A stretch of 64,000 bases of DNA from Alphaproteobacteria bacterium (GCA_019635875.1 JAHBYP010000002.1:372001-436000); one strand, 5' to 3'. Counted from the stretch's first letter, positions 32,245-41,491 are shown. Translations and numbers: made by a program. The notes: generated by a model from the sequence alone, not told the origin.

Positions 32245-32802
32245 ATGCGAACGATCCTTTCTCTTTCCCTGATTCTCTGCCTGCTGGGCGCTGCGCCCGC
32301 GTCGGCCAACGAAGCCGCCGCCTGGAGTGCGCTGCGCACGGGCAACGCCATCGCGCTCATGCGCCACGCCGACGCACCCGGCGGCGTCGGCGATCCGCAG
32401 GGCTTTAGGCTCGAGGACTGCGCCACCCAGCGCAACCTCAGCGCCAGGGGCCGCACCGAAGCCGCCGCGGTCGGCAAAGCCTTCCGCGATCGCGGCGTGA
32501 AGCCCGCGCGCATCCTGAGCTCGCCGTGGTGCCGCTGCGTCGACACCGCGAAACTGATGGATGTCGGCACCGTCGAGCTCGAGACCACCTTCGGCAATCC
32601 CGTCGTATGGACGGACCGCCGCGAGGCGATGGCCAACGGTGCCCGCACCATCGTTAGCGCCTGGACGGGACCCGGCGCGCTCCTGGTGCTGACCCACGGC
32701 GCGCTGATCGCCCAGCTCACCGGCTACAATCCGGCCTCAGGCGAGATCGTCGTCGTCGACAACACGCTGAAGGAAATCGGCCGCATACCAGTGCCGAGGT
32801 GA
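32245..32802 (+). CDS. Periplasmic histidine-phosphatase-family protein
   Basis: A 185-residue protein with a signal peptide (MRTILSLSLILCLLGAAPAS, cleavage after ASA). It shows the histidine phosphatase pattern: IALMRHADAPG (catalytic His, with RHA instead of the common RHG), LSARGRTEAAAVGKAF, ILSSPWCRCVDTA and the second His in LLVLTHGALIAQLTG. Small secreted members of this type are common in proteobacteria; substrates are unknown. The leader is occupied by an R2-like repeat, and R1g starts 4 nt after the stop. Confidence 0.85.
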   Translation: MRTILSLSLILCLLGAAPASANEAAAWSALRTGNAIALMRHADAPGGVGDPQGFRLEDCATQRNLSARGRTEAAAVGKAFRDRGVKPARILSSPWCRCVDTAKLMDVGTVELETTFGNPVVWTDRREAMANGARTIVSAWTGPGALLVLTHGALIAQLTGYNPASGEIVVVDNTLKEIGRIPVPR

Positions 32803-32806
32803 TCTC

Positions 32807-32928
32807 CCTTCCCCCGGTGGGGGAAGGTGCCCGAAGGGCGGAAGGGGGATGTCGAAGACGAACGCAGGAGTCCGTCTTCGACATCCCCCTTCCGGCGCTA
32901 CGCGCCACCTTCCCGTTCCGGGGGAAGG
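32807..32928 (+). repeat. R1 bipartite repeat, copy g (A-left, B-right)
   Basis: Lies between convergent phosphatase and GST genes and overlaps the last 11 codons of the GST gene. The outer hairpins are less perfect than in other copies (CCCGGTGGGGG and CCCGTTCCGGGGG). Confidence 0.85.
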
Positions 32929-33566
32929 TAGAGTCTAAGCCGCTGGCCCGGCAGCAGGTCGTAGGGCGCGCGCCAGCCTGGCAGCGCCGCGACGCGCGCC
33001 AGCCAGGCGGCGATGGCGGGATGGGTGGCGGCGAGATCGTAGCCGCTCTCGTGCGGCGGAAAGCACAGATAGCCGGTCATCGACAGGTCGGCGACGCTTG
33101 CGTGCCCGCCGGCGACGAAGGGTTGCTCCTGCAGGTGGCGATCGAGAACACCGAGGAAGTCGTCGAGTCGCCGGCGCAGCCAGGCCAACACCGCCTGATC
33201 GGGCGATGGCGTGAAGGCGCGCAGGTAGCGGTAGGTCGCCATGTAGCCGCTGAGCTTGTGGTTGTCCCAGAACAGCCAGCGCAGGATCTCGAAGCGCTCC
33301 GCCTCGCTCACGCCGCCGAAGCGGTCGTAGCGCTCGGCCAGGCGCAGCAGGATCGGCGCGGTCTGGGTGCAGCGCGCGCCGTCCTCCTGCAGCACGGGAA
33401 TCTCGCCCATGCGGTTCACGGTGTCGCGCCACGCTGCAGTGCGCGTCACGCCACCGCCGAAGTCGGTCCACACCGGCTCGAAGCTTTGGCCGCACAGCGT
33501 GAGCATCAGCGCCAGCTTGTAGCTGTTGCCGGACTCGGGGAAGTAATGGAGGCGATAGGTCGTCAT
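32898..33566 (-). CDS. Glutathione S-transferase family protein
   Basis: A 222-residue GST. The N-terminal thioredoxin-like domain is YRLHYFPESGNSYKLALMLT with the cis-Pro loop GEIPVLQEDG and TQTAPILLRLAERY. The helical C-terminal domain contains PFVAGGHASVADLSMTGYL, the N-capping/hydrophobic staple region. ATG 33566 is preferred to 33605. Its last residues (LPPEREGGA) and stop codon are read from the right half of R1g, so the element has replaced the natural end. Cytoplasmic; the electrophile substrate is unknown. Confidence 0.87.
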   Translation of the reverse strand: MTTYRLHYFPESGNSYKLALMLTLCGQSFEPVWTDFGGGVTRTAAWRDTVNRMGEIPVLQEDGARCTQTAPILLRLAERYDRFGGVSEAERFEILRWLFWDNHKLSGYMATYRYLRAFTPSPDQAVLAWLRRRLDDFLGVLDRHLQEQPFVAGGHASVADLSMTGYLCFPPHESGYDLAATHPAIAAWLARVAALPGWRAPYDLLPGQRLRLYLPPEREGGA

Positions 33567-33636
33567 GCGGGCGCGACCATAGGTGCCGCGCGCTCGGCTC
33601 ACCATTCAGTCCTGCGACCGCTGCCTTCAGGAAATC

Positions 33637-34494
33637 TCAAGCCGCCTGCGCGAGCAGCCAGTCGCGGAACTTCCCGTAGCTGCGATCGACGACGCGATCC
33701 TGGCGATGCACGAGATGGAAGCTGCGCGAGAGCGTCACAGTTTCCGGCCACAGCCGCACCAGCCGGCCACTGTCGAGATAGCGCCGCACGATGGGATCGA
33801 GGCCGATCGCGATGCCCAAGCCGGCGATTGCCGCCTCGTAGACCAGCTGGAGATTGTCGAAGCTCCGGTAGCGCTCGCGGCTGAACGCGGCGCCGGACAG
33901 GCGGCTCCACTCCGGCCAGAAGTCCGGCTGGTGGTTGGAGCCGATCAGCACGTGCTTTGACAGGTCGTGCGGCGTGCGCGGCCGCGGCGCGTAGGTCGGG
34001 CTTGCCACCGGATAGGCCTCGACCGGCAGGAAGCGCAGGCATACCAGTCCCGGCCATGGTCCACGCCCCAGGCGGATGGCGGCATCGAGGTCGGGACGCA
34101 TCCGCAGATCGACGACGTCGCCATCGGTCTCGAGCTCGACCGACATGGCGTCACGCACCAGGCGCGGCATCAGCCAGTTCACCGCGAAGCTCGGCATCAC
34201 GCTGATCTTCAGGGGTCGGGCCCTCGCCGACGCCTTCGCTGCTGCGCTGGCCTTCAGCAGCTGGTCCCAGGCCGGGGCGACCTCAGCGATATAGGCAGCG
34301 CCCGCATCGGTGAGCGCCACGCCGCGCGGCAGGCGCTGGAACAACCGCATGCCGAGATGGCGTTCCAGGATGGCGATGCGGCGGCTCACCGCCGGCACGG
34401 TGATGTTCAGCGAGGTCGCCGCGGCGGCCAGGCTCGCGGCGCGCGCCACGGATATGAAGGCCTCGATCGATCGTAGCGGCAGTGGGCTCGTCAT
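33637..34494 (-). CDS. LysR-family regulator (GcvA-like)
   Basis: A 285-residue LysR protein. The helix-turn-helix is SIEAFISVARAASLAAAATS with ITVPAVSRRIAILERHLGM and LFQRLPRGVALTDAGAAY. The effector domain contains LKISVMPSFAVNWLMPRL and FDNLQLVYEAAIAGLGIAIG, typical of the GcvA/TrpI-like group. It is divergent from the hydroxyacid dehydrogenase at 34584 with an 89-bp gap and probably controls that gene and the monooxygenase behind it. Confidence 0.88.
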   Translation of the reverse strand: MTSPLPLRSIEAFISVARAASLAAAATSLNITVPAVSRRIAILERHLGMRLFQRLPRGVALTDAGAAYIAEVAPAWDQLLKASAAAKASARARPLKISVMPSFAVNWLMPRLVRDAMSVELETDGDVVDLRMRPDLDAAIRLGRGPWPGLVCLRFLPVEAYPVASPTYAPRPRTPHDLSKHVLIGSNHQPDFWPEWSRLSGAAFSRERYRSFDNLQLVYEAAIAGLGIAIGLDPIVRRYLDSGRLVRLWPETVTLSRSFHLVHRQDRVVDRSYGKFRDWLLAQAA

Positions 34495-34583
34495 TTCTGT
34501 CCATCCTGCCCTTCCAGATTAGCGCGCTGCGGCTCGGCCCGCGATCCGCTAGGCTCGCCCCGCACCATCAGGGACATCCATCC

Positions 34584-35546
34584 GTGAGCACCAACCGCGC
34601 CCGCGTCCTGTTGTGGACCGACAACACCGCCGCCTACCTCGACGCCGTGAAGGCGGCGGGCCTCGCTGACCGCGTCGCCATCGACACGCTGTCGCGCAAG
34701 GACAAGCCCTCGGCCGACCAGCTCGCCGCGACCGAGGCGATGATGGCCGGCGCCGTGCCGGCCGGCCTGCTGCCGAGCATGCCGAAGCTGCGCTGGGTGC
34801 AGGCGATGAGCGCCGGCGTCGAGGGCTGGCTGGCGCTGCCCGACCTGCCGACCGGCCTGACGCTGACCTGTGCGCGCGGCACGCACACCGAATCGATGCC
34901 CGAGAACATCATCGGCGCGCTGTTCTACGTCGCCAAGCCCTACGCCGCCGCGGCGGCGAGCCAGAAGAGCGCGAAGTGGACGCACATGGTCGCCCAGCCG
35001 CTCACCGGCAAGACCCTGGGCATTCTCGGCCTGGGCGCGATCGGTGCGGAGGTGGCGCGCATCGCCGCGGCGCTGGGCATGCGCGTGATCGGCACCCGGC
35101 GCACGCCGGGCACGGTGGCCAACGTCGCCGCGGTGCTGCCGCCGGAGCGCACCGACGAGCTGCTCGCGCAATCCGACTTCGTGCTGCTGCTCCTGCCGGC
35201 GACGCCCGCCACCGACAATTTCATGGACGCACAACGCTTCGCCCGGATGAAGCCCACGGCGTGGCTGCTGAACTTCGGCCGCGGCCACACCATCAAGGAT
35301 GCCGACCTGATCGCGGCGGTGAAGGACAAGACGATCGCCGGCGCGCTGCTCGACGTCTTCCGTCAGGAGCCGCTGCCGTCGAGCGACCCGCTGTGGACCG
35401 CCGAGGGCATCATCGTGCTGCCGCATATCGGCGGCCCGCATCCGCAGCGCGACCGTTTCGTCGCGAAGCTGTTCGTCGACAATCTCGGCCGCTTCCTCGA
35501 CGGCAAGCCGCTCAAGGAAGTGGTCGACCGAGCCGCGGGGTACTGA
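34584..35546 (+). CDS. D-2-hydroxyacid dehydrogenase (second)
   Basis: A 320-residue dehydrogenase. NAD-binding GKTLGILGLGAIGAEVARIA at about residue 147, catalytic Arg in LNFGRGHTIKD, Glu in DVFRQEPLP and His in VLPHIGGPH make a complete catalytic set, unlike the copy at 267-1289. The GTG at 34584 starts the conserved part and is preferred to far-upstream frames. The monooxygenase gene starts 1 nt after its stop, so the two form an operon under the divergent LysR gene. Confidence 0.88.
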   Translation: MSTNRARVLLWTDNTAAYLDAVKAAGLADRVAIDTLSRKDKPSADQLAATEAMMAGAVPAGLLPSMPKLRWVQAMSAGVEGWLALPDLPTGLTLTCARGTHTESMPENIIGALFYVAKPYAAAAASQKSAKWTHMVAQPLTGKTLGILGLGAIGAEVARIAAALGMRVIGTRRTPGTVANVAAVLPPERTDELLAQSDFVLLLLPATPATDNFMDAQRFARMKPTAWLLNFGRGHTIKDADLIAAVKDKTIAGALLDVFRQEPLPSSDPLWTAEGIIVLPHIGGPHPQRDRFVAKLFVDNLGRFLDGKPLKEVVDRAAGY

Positions 35547-35547
35547 G

Positions 35548-37314
35548 ATGGACGGCATCGTCGTCGCACCCGAGATCTCCCGGCAGATCGCCGCTGACTG
35601 GCTCGCCGCCTTCGCCGCCGCCCTGCGCGAGGGCAAGCCCGATGCCGTCACCGCGCAGTTCCTGCCCGACGGCCATTGGCGCGACGTGCTCGCCTTCACC
35701 TGGCGCATCGGCACGGCCAGCGGCCGCGAGGCCATCGCCGCGATGCTTCGGGACAATCTCGCACGCACGAAGCCGACCGGCCTGCACCTGCCGGCGCATC
35801 GCGCGCCGCCGCGCCGCGTGCGCCGCGCCGGCGTGGAGTGCATCGAGTCGATCTTCAGCTTCGAGACCGCTTTCGGTCGCGGCGACGCGGTGGCGCGCCT
35901 GGCGCCGGACAGCGACGGTGTGTGGCGCTGCTGGACCCTGGTGACGACCCTGGAGGAGCTGCGCGGCTTCCCCGAGATCGCGCCGCAGGATGTCGACGAT
36001 GCCGAGCGCTACTCGCGTGACTTCGGCGGCGAGAACTGGCTCGACCAGCGCCAACGCGCCATCGCCTACGACGATCGCGATCCGGTGACACTGGTGGTCG
36101 GCGGCGGACAGGCCGGCCTCGCCGTCGCCGCGCGGCTGAACCAGCTCGGCATCGACACGCTGATCGTCGACAAGCATCCGCGCATCGGCGACAACTGGCG
36201 CCTGCGCTATCACGCGTTGACCCTGCACAACGAAGTGCACGTCAACCACATGCCCTACATGCCGTTCCCGCCGACCTGGCCGGTGTTCATCCCCAAGGAC
36301 AAGCTGGCCAACTGGTTCGAGGCCTATGTCGAGGCGCTGGAGCTGAACTACTGGACCGGCACCGAGCTGATCGGCGGGCGCTACGACGACAACGCCGGCC
36401 ACTGGGTGATCCGGCTCAGGCGCGACGGGCAGGAGCGCGTGGTGCGGCCGCGCCACGTGATCTTCGCCACCGGCGCCAGCGGCATTCCGATCAGGCCCGA
36501 CACGCCGGGGCTCGATTCGTTCAAGGGCGCAGTGATGCATTCCGGCGCCTACACCGAAGGCGGCGAGTGGAAGGGCCGGCCGGCCATCGTCGTCGGCACC
36601 GGCAACAGTGGCCACGACGTGGCGCAGGATCTCTGCGCCAGCGGCGCGCAGGTCACCATGGTGCAGCGCAGCCCGACCTATATCGTCAGCCTGAAGGAGG
36701 CGCAGAAGGTCTATTCGATCTACAACGAAGGCATCGCGTTCGAGGATTGCGACCTGATCGCCACGGCGATGCCCTATGCGGTGCTGCGCCAGGCCTACCA
36801 GCTCTCGACCGCGGAGATGCGCGAGAACGATCGCGACCTGCTGGCCGGCCTGCGATCGCGCGGCTTCAGGCTGACCTATGGCGAGGACGATACCGGCTTC
36901 CAGATGATGTATCTGCGGCGCGGCGGCGGGTACTACTTCAACGTCGGCTGCTCCGACATGATCGTCGAGGGTCGTGTGAAGCTGGTGCAGCACGACGACA
37001 TCGACCGCTTCGTCGCCGATGGCCTCAGGCTGAAGGACGGCACCGTGCTGCCGGCCGAGCTCGTGGTCACCGCCACCGGCTATCGCAACCAGCAGGACAT
37101 GGTGCGCGCATTCCTCGGCGACGCCGTCGCCGACCGCATCGGCCCGGTCTGGGGCTTCGACGAGGGCGGCGAGCTGCGGAACATGTGGGGCCGCACGAAG
37201 CAGCCCGGCCTGTGGTTCACCGCCGGCAGCCTGGCGCAATGCCGCATCTACTCGCGCTACCTCGCGCTGCAGATCAAGGCGACGGAGGAAGGTCTCCTTC
37301 CTCCGTCGTCCTGA
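35548..37314 (+). CDS. Flavin-containing monooxygenase with N-terminal NTF2-like domain
   Basis: A 588-residue FAD/NADPH enzyme. Residues 1-150 resemble a SnoaL/NTF2-like domain (ADWLAAFAAALREGKPDAVT, DGHWRDVLAFTWRI, VWRCWTLVTTLEELRG). Then the FAD Rossmann motif GGGQAGLAVAARLNQLG at 185, FKGAVMHSGAY near 330 where FMO/BVMO signatures lie, and the NADPH motif VVGTGNSGHDVAQ near 350. The signature lacks the Trp expected of classical Baeyer-Villiger enzymes. Such fusions are annotated as NAD(P)/FAD-dependent oxidoreductases with unknown substrates. Follows the dehydrogenase by 1 nt. The last codons read through an R2-like remnant. Confidence 0.85.
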   Translation: MDGIVVAPEISRQIAADWLAAFAAALREGKPDAVTAQFLPDGHWRDVLAFTWRIGTASGREAIAAMLRDNLARTKPTGLHLPAHRAPPRRVRRAGVECIESIFSFETAFGRGDAVARLAPDSDGVWRCWTLVTTLEELRGFPEIAPQDVDDAERYSRDFGGENWLDQRQRAIAYDDRDPVTLVVGGGQAGLAVAARLNQLGIDTLIVDKHPRIGDNWRLRYHALTLHNEVHVNHMPYMPFPPTWPVFIPKDKLANWFEAYVEALELNYWTGTELIGGRYDDNAGHWVIRLRRDGQERVVRPRHVIFATGASGIPIRPDTPGLDSFKGAVMHSGAYTEGGEWKGRPAIVVGTGNSGHDVAQDLCASGAQVTMVQRSPTYIVSLKEAQKVYSIYNEGIAFEDCDLIATAMPYAVLRQAYQLSTAEMRENDRDLLAGLRSRGFRLTYGEDDTGFQMMYLRRGGGYYFNVGCSDMIVEGRVKLVQHDDIDRFVADGLRLKDGTVLPAELVVTATGYRNQQDMVRAFLGDAVADRIGPVWGFDEGGELRNMWGRTKQPGLWFTAGSLAQCRIYSRYLALQIKATEEGLLPPSS

Positions 37315-37340
37315 GTGAAGCGAAGCGAAGTCGAAGGACC
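37305..37340. repeat. R2-like remnant
   Basis: GTCGTCCTGAGTGAAGCGAA and a following GTCGAAGGACC form a degenerate single arm of the R2 type. The stop codon of the monooxygenase gene is the TGA inside CCTGAG. Confidence 0.45.
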
Positions 37341-37400
37341 TACGCCCAGCACGCACATCGGCGTCGTCGACGGAGCGCCACTCACACGGAGGAAACACAC

Positions 37401-38003
37401 ATGGCCGATCCGATCGTCTTCTCGGGCAATGTCGACTGGTCGGGCGAGAATCCCGGCATCTCGCTCAAGGACAATCCCGACGGCCCGTTCGTCGCGCTGG
37501 CGAGCTTCTTCCGCGTCGTGCTGTCGCCGCACGGCCAGGGCCATGCGCTGGTGCTGCTGCAATCGCCGCAGGACGCCAATGGAACCGGCAATGTCTGCTA
37601 TCACGACAACGAGGCGCTGGCGCGCTACCTGATCGCCGGCTTCGTCTCGAACTTCGGCGCCTGGAAAGGGCTGCCCGGCCTCGCCGGCATCAAGTACCTC
37701 AGGGCCGACAGCTTCACGTCCTCGGGCGATCCGCTCGCCAGCTACAGCGAGACGGTGAAGGCGGGCGACACATCGGTGGTGCTGAACTGGAGCGGGCTGG
37801 GCAAGCCGTTCTGCTTCGCCCTGCCGCCCGACAAGTCGGCCACCGGCAAGCACCACATGCCCAGCCTCTTCGTCGGCTGCCAGGACGCCACCATCACCGT
37901 CAACGGCCGCAAGCTGTCGGGCAGGCCGGTGCCGCGCGAGGTCGCGGGGCACAAGATCAGCACGGCGATGCTGGCCTTCTCCGAGACCTGGATCTCGGTC
38001 TGA
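37401..38003 (+). CDS. Conserved hypothetical protein upstream of dienelactone hydrolase
   Basis: A 200-residue cytoplasmic-looking protein: MADPIVFSGNVDWSGENPGI, FFRVVLSPHGQGHALVLLQS, YHDNEALARYLIAGFVSNFG and a C-terminal GHKISTAMLAFSETWISV. No named family recognised. ACGGAGG precedes the ATG at good distance. It is 10 nt upstream of the dienelactone hydrolase gene and in the same direction, so they are probably one transcript with related roles. Confidence 0.65.
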   Translation: MADPIVFSGNVDWSGENPGISLKDNPDGPFVALASFFRVVLSPHGQGHALVLLQSPQDANGTGNVCYHDNEALARYLIAGFVSNFGAWKGLPGLAGIKYLRADSFTSSGDPLASYSETVKAGDTSVVLNWSGLGKPFCFALPPDKSATGKHHMPSLFVGCQDATITVNGRKLSGRPVPREVAGHKISTAMLAFSETWISV

Positions 38004-38013
38004 GGGCGCGGCC

Positions 38014-38754
38014 ATGCACGAGGAGATCCTGGACATCGCGACCCGCGACGGCGCGATGGAGACCTTCGTCTGCCGCCCCGAGCGCGGCGATGCCTGCCCG
38101 CCGGTGCTGATGCTGATGGACGCGCCCGGCATCCGCGAGGAGCTCTACGATATGGCGCGGCGGCTGGGCACGGCGGGCTATGCCGTGATCCTGCCCAACC
38201 TCTATTACCGCGCCGGCCGCGACACCAAGTACGGTCCCGACGTGCTCACGCGCGACAGCGACGAGTACAAGCGCATGCGCGCGGTGCGCACCAAGATGAC
38301 CATCCCGCCGATCATGGACGACGTGCAGGCGATGTTCGCGTTCATCGACTCGCGGCCGGACATCAGGAAAGGCCCGGTCGGCACGCACGGCTACTGCATG
38401 AGCGGCCCCTACTCGCTGGCCGCGGCCGCGCGCTATCCCGAGCGCATCGCCGCGGCGGCCTCGTTCTACGGCACCTGGCTGGTGAGCGACGCGGTCGAGA
38501 GCCCGCATCTCAATCTCGGCAAGGCCAGGGGCGAGCTCTACATCTCCTGCGCCGAGCACGACGAGCTGGCGCCGCCCGACATGGTCAAGGAGCTCAAGCG
38601 CCTGTTCGACGCCTCGGGCGCCAAGGGCGAGCTCGAGATCCAGATGGGTGTGCACCACGGCTTCGCCTTCCCGCAACGCTGGTGCTACGACAAGCCGGCG
38701 GCCGAACGCCACTGGGAGCGCCTGATCGCGCTCTACCGGCGACGGCTGGGCTGA
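38014..38754 (+). CDS. Dienelactone hydrolase family protein
   Basis: A 246-residue cytoplasmic alpha/beta hydrolase. The nucleophile is Cys128 in HGYCMSGPYS, with the acid in CAEHDELAPP and the His in GVHHGFAFPQ: the Cys-His-Asp triad of true dienelactone hydrolases. The N-terminus ILDIATRDGAMETFVCRPE is standard. It would open lactone or ester rings formed during oxidative degradation; with a monooxygenase and dehydrogenase upstream, a shared catabolic route is possible but unproven. R2g begins 9 nt after its stop. Confidence 0.88.
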   Translation: MHEEILDIATRDGAMETFVCRPERGDACPPVLMLMDAPGIREELYDMARRLGTAGYAVILPNLYYRAGRDTKYGPDVLTRDSDEYKRMRAVRTKMTIPPIMDDVQAMFAFIDSRPDIRKGPVGTHGYCMSGPYSLAAAARYPERIAAAASFYGTWLVSDAVESPHLNLGKARGELYISCAEHDELAPPDMVKELKRLFDASGAKGELEIQMGVHHGFAFPQRWCYDKPAAERHWERLIALYRRRLG

Positions 38755-38763
38755 CGAGGCTTC

Positions 38764-38829
38764 TGTCATCCCGAGCGCAGCGAGGGATCCAGGCAGCTTC
38801 CCTGGATCCTCGTTGCGCTCGGGATGACA
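38764..38829. repeat. R2 palindromic repeat, copy g
   Basis: Full R2 element between the convergent dienelactone hydrolase and ugpQ genes, 9 and 12 nt from their stops. It is well placed as a bidirectional transcript end. Confidence 0.85.
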
Positions 38830-38841
38830 GTCCTTCCGAAA

Positions 38842-39582
38842 TCAGGACGCCGCGCGGAGCTTCAGCGCCAGGTCGGGCCGGTCGGTGGTGACGGCGCGGA
38901 TCGGCTGGGTCAGCCAGTACGCCAGATCTTCCGGGCTGTTGGGCACCCAGGCGGCCAGGCGTTCGCTGCCGGCGCGATCGAGGCAGAGCGGCTGCGTCAA
39001 TGACAGCAGCGACTTCTCGACCGCCAGCATCAGGCCGGGAATGGCGAGGAAGCGGTCGAGCGTGCGCTCGATACCGCCCAGCAGCTCGGCCGAGCGACGG
39101 TCGAAGGACGCCAGCAGGCGGATGTCGGGCGCGATCGCGTGAGCGCGCTCAAGCACCCCGGGCGCGAAGCAGGTCAGCACGGCGTGCGCTTCCAGACGCC
39201 GGCGGCGCACGACATCGATCAGCCGCTGCTCGAGGCCGTGATAGGCGTTGCCGCGCGCATCGGTCTTGATCTCGATATGCAGCTCCAGGTCGCTGTCCTG
39301 ATGGATGTCGAGCACCTGCTCGAGCGTCGGCACGCGCTCGCCGCCGGCGTCGCGCAGCTCGATCGCGGTGGCCTCGGCCAGGCTGCGCTCGCCGACCGGA
39401 CCGCTGGCCTGCGCCGTGCGCTCGAAGGTCGGGTCGTGGATCACGATGATGCCGCCGTCGCGTGTCTGGTGCACGTCGAACTCGACGGCGTCGACACCCA
39501 GCGCGCGCGTCTCGCGGAAGCCGCGCAGCGAGTTCTCCGGCCAAAGGTCGCGCGCGCCGCGATGGCCGACGATCATCACCAT
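38842..39582 (-). CDS. ugpQ: Glycerophosphodiester phosphodiesterase
   Basis: A 246-residue cytoplasmic GDPD-family TIM barrel. The opening VGHRGARDLWPENSLRGF supplies the His-Arg and Glu of the active site, and AVEFDVHQTRDGGIIVIHDP supplies the Glu-Asp metal ligands and second His. IEIKTD near residue 105 is the further conserved Glu/Lys strand. It hydrolyses glycerophosphodiesters to an alcohol and glycerol phosphate. Last gene of the minus-strand araM-ugpBAEQ operon, 16 nt after ugpE; the same linkage exists in enterobacterial ugp operons. Confidence 0.9.
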   Translation of the reverse strand: MVMIVGHRGARDLWPENSLRGFRETRALGVDAVEFDVHQTRDGGIIVIHDPTFERTAQASGPVGERSLAEATAIELRDAGGERVPTLEQVLDIHQDSDLELHIEIKTDARGNAYHGLEQRLIDVVRRRRLEAHAVLTCFAPGVLERAHAIAPDIRLLASFDRRSAELLGGIERTLDRFLAIPGLMLAVEKSLLSLTQPLCLDRAGSERLAAWVPNSPEDLAYWLTQPIRAVTTDRPDLALKLRAAS

Positions 39583-39598
39583 GGGCGCCTGCAGCCGT

Positions 39599-40519
39599 TC
39601 ACTTGCTGCTGTCGACCAGGCCCTTCACGAACCAGCGCTGCAGGGCGATCACGACGATCACCGGCGGCAGCATGGCGAGCAGGGCGGCGTTCATGGCGAT
39701 GTTCCAGGCCGGCTCCATGTCGGCGCGCGGCACCAGATGCTTGAGCCCGATGACCACGGTGGCCATGTCCTTGTCCGTCGTGAACAGCAGCGGCCAGAGA
39801 TACTGGTTCCAGCCGTAGAGGAACAGGATGATCGACAGCGCCACGATGTTCGACACCGACAGCGGCAGCACGATGCTGCGCAGGAAACGCAGCGGCGAGG
39901 CGCCGTCGAGCCTCGCGGCCTCGCACAGCTCCTCGGGAATCGTGAGGAAGAACTGGCGGAACAGGAAGGTCGCCGTCGCCGAGGCGATCAGCGGCAGAAT
40001 CAGCCCGCCATAGGTGTTGATCATGTTCCATTCGATGGCGATCTCGTAGCGCTTGCCGGTGAGCGGCGAAAGCCAGGCGCCGACATCGAGGGCGTCGATC
40101 AGCCACTGCAGCGGCAGGGCGGCGTTCGACACCGCCTCGAAGGTCGGCACGATGCGCACCTCGACCGGCAGCATCAGCGACGTGAAGATCAGCCAGAACG
40201 CCGTCATGCGGAAGCGGAAGCGGAAATAGGTGATGGCGAAGGCCGACAGGATGGAGATCGCCACCTTGCCCACCGTGATGCCCACCGCGACGATGGCGGA
40301 GTTGAGGAACAGGCGGGTGAAATTGCCCTTGGCCCAGGCGGCCTCGAGATTGGCCCAGTACTGGTCGCCCGGCAGCCACGGCAGGGGCACCTTCTGCACG
40401 TCCGCGATGGTCAGCGAGCCGGCGACGATGGCGAAGTACAGCGGCAGGCAGATCAGCGCCGCGCCCAGCACCAGGATGGCGTGGCAGATGAAGTCGAGAG
40501 TGGGCGCGCGCTCGACCAT
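39599..40519 (-). CDS. ugpE: Glycerol-phosphate ABC transporter permease UgpE
   Basis: A 306-residue inner-membrane permease with about six hydrophobic segments. The ATPase-contact (EAA) loop reads CEAARLDGASPLRFLRSIVL near residue 205. LTIADVQKVPLPWLPGDQYWANL in the first periplasmic loop and LFLYGWNQYLWPLLF match UgpE of the MalG type. Starts 2 nt after the ugpA stop. Pairs with UgpA to form the channel. Confidence 0.9.
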   Translation of the reverse strand: MVERAPTLDFICHAILVLGAALICLPLYFAIVAGSLTIADVQKVPLPWLPGDQYWANLEAAWAKGNFTRLFLNSAIVAVGITVGKVAISILSAFAITYFRFRFRMTAFWLIFTSLMLPVEVRIVPTFEAVSNAALPLQWLIDALDVGAWLSPLTGKRYEIAIEWNMINTYGGLILPLIASATATFLFRQFFLTIPEELCEAARLDGASPLRFLRSIVLPLSVSNIVALSIILFLYGWNQYLWPLLFTTDKDMATVVIGLKHLVPRADMEPAWNIAMNAALLAMLPPVIVVIALQRWFVKGLVDSSK

Positions 40520-40521
40520 GG

Positions 40522-41439
40522 TCAGACGTCGTAGTTGACGCTGCGCTCGATGTAGCGGAACTGCAGCACCGTCAGCACCAGCGCGAAGGCCATCAGCATC
40601 ACCGACTGCGCCGCCGAGGAGCCGAGGTCGAGATTGATGAAGCCGTCCTGGTAGACCTTGTAGACCAGGATGTTGGTGGCCCCGGCCGGCCCGCCCCTGG
40701 TCACGGCGTCGACGATGGCGAAGGTGTCGAACAGGCCGTAGACGAAGTTCATCACCATCAGGAAGAAGAAGGTCGGCCCGAGCAGCGGGATGACGATGCG
40801 CACGAAGCGCAGGATCGGCCCGGCGCCGTCGACCGCCGCCGCCTCGATCAGCGACTGCGGCACGGCGAGGATGCCGGCGAGCAGGAAGATGTAGTCGTAG
40901 CAGATGTGCTTCCACGAGGCGGCGGCGATCACCAGGATCATGGCGTGATCGCCATTGCGGTTGGGATCCCAGGGGATGCCCAGGGCGTGCAGCAGATGCG
41001 CCAGCGGCCCGACCGCGGGATTGAACAGGAAGGCCCAGAGGATGCCGGCGATCACCGGAGCGATGGCATAGGGCAGCAGCAGGATGCCGCGATAGGTGCC
41101 GCGGCCGCGCACCACGCGGTCGGTGGCGAAGGCCAGCACCACGGCGACGAACAGCGTGATGGCGCTCTGGGCGATGGTGAAGACCACCGTGACCCAGATC
41201 GAGGACTGGTACTCCGGGCTCGACAGCAGGGCGGTGAAGTTGTCGAACCAGACGAACTGCGAGCGCGCGCCGAACGGATCGGCGAGCAGGAACGCCTGCG
41301 CCAGCGCGCGGATCGCCGGAATGAAGAAGAACAGCGCCAGGATCAGCAGCTGCGGCAACAGCAGCAGATAGGCCGTGCGCGGCTCGCGGAAATGCGCGCG
41401 CTTCAGTCCGCTCTCGCGTGCCGGTGCTGCCTTGGCCAT
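40522..41439 (-). CDS. ugpA: Glycerol-phosphate ABC transporter permease UgpA
   Basis: A 305-residue permease with six predicted membrane helices (AYLLLLPQLLILALFFFIPA, then WVTVVFTIAQSAITLFVAVV). The EAA-type loop is LIEAAAVDGAGPILRFVRIV. VWFDNFTALLSSPEYQSS and NFVYGLFDTFAIVDAVTRGG follow E. coli UgpA closely. ATG 41439 (MAKAAPARESGLKRAHF) is preferred to a long upstream frame that lacks homology. Between ugpB and ugpE in the operon. Confidence 0.9.
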   Translation of the reverse strand: MAKAAPARESGLKRAHFREPRTAYLLLLPQLLILALFFFIPAIRALAQAFLLADPFGARSQFVWFDNFTALLSSPEYQSSIWVTVVFTIAQSAITLFVAVVLAFATDRVVRGRGTYRGILLLPYAIAPVIAGILWAFLFNPAVGPLAHLLHALGIPWDPNRNGDHAMILVIAAASWKHICYDYIFLLAGILAVPQSLIEAAAVDGAGPILRFVRIVIPLLGPTFFFLMVMNFVYGLFDTFAIVDAVTRGGPAGATNILVYKVYQDGFINLDLGSSAAQSVMLMAFALVLTVLQFRYIERSVNYDV

Positions 41440-41491
41440 GATCTCTCGCCGTCGGGCGCCGGCGGCAAGCCGGCGCCCCGTGCCCTGTACC

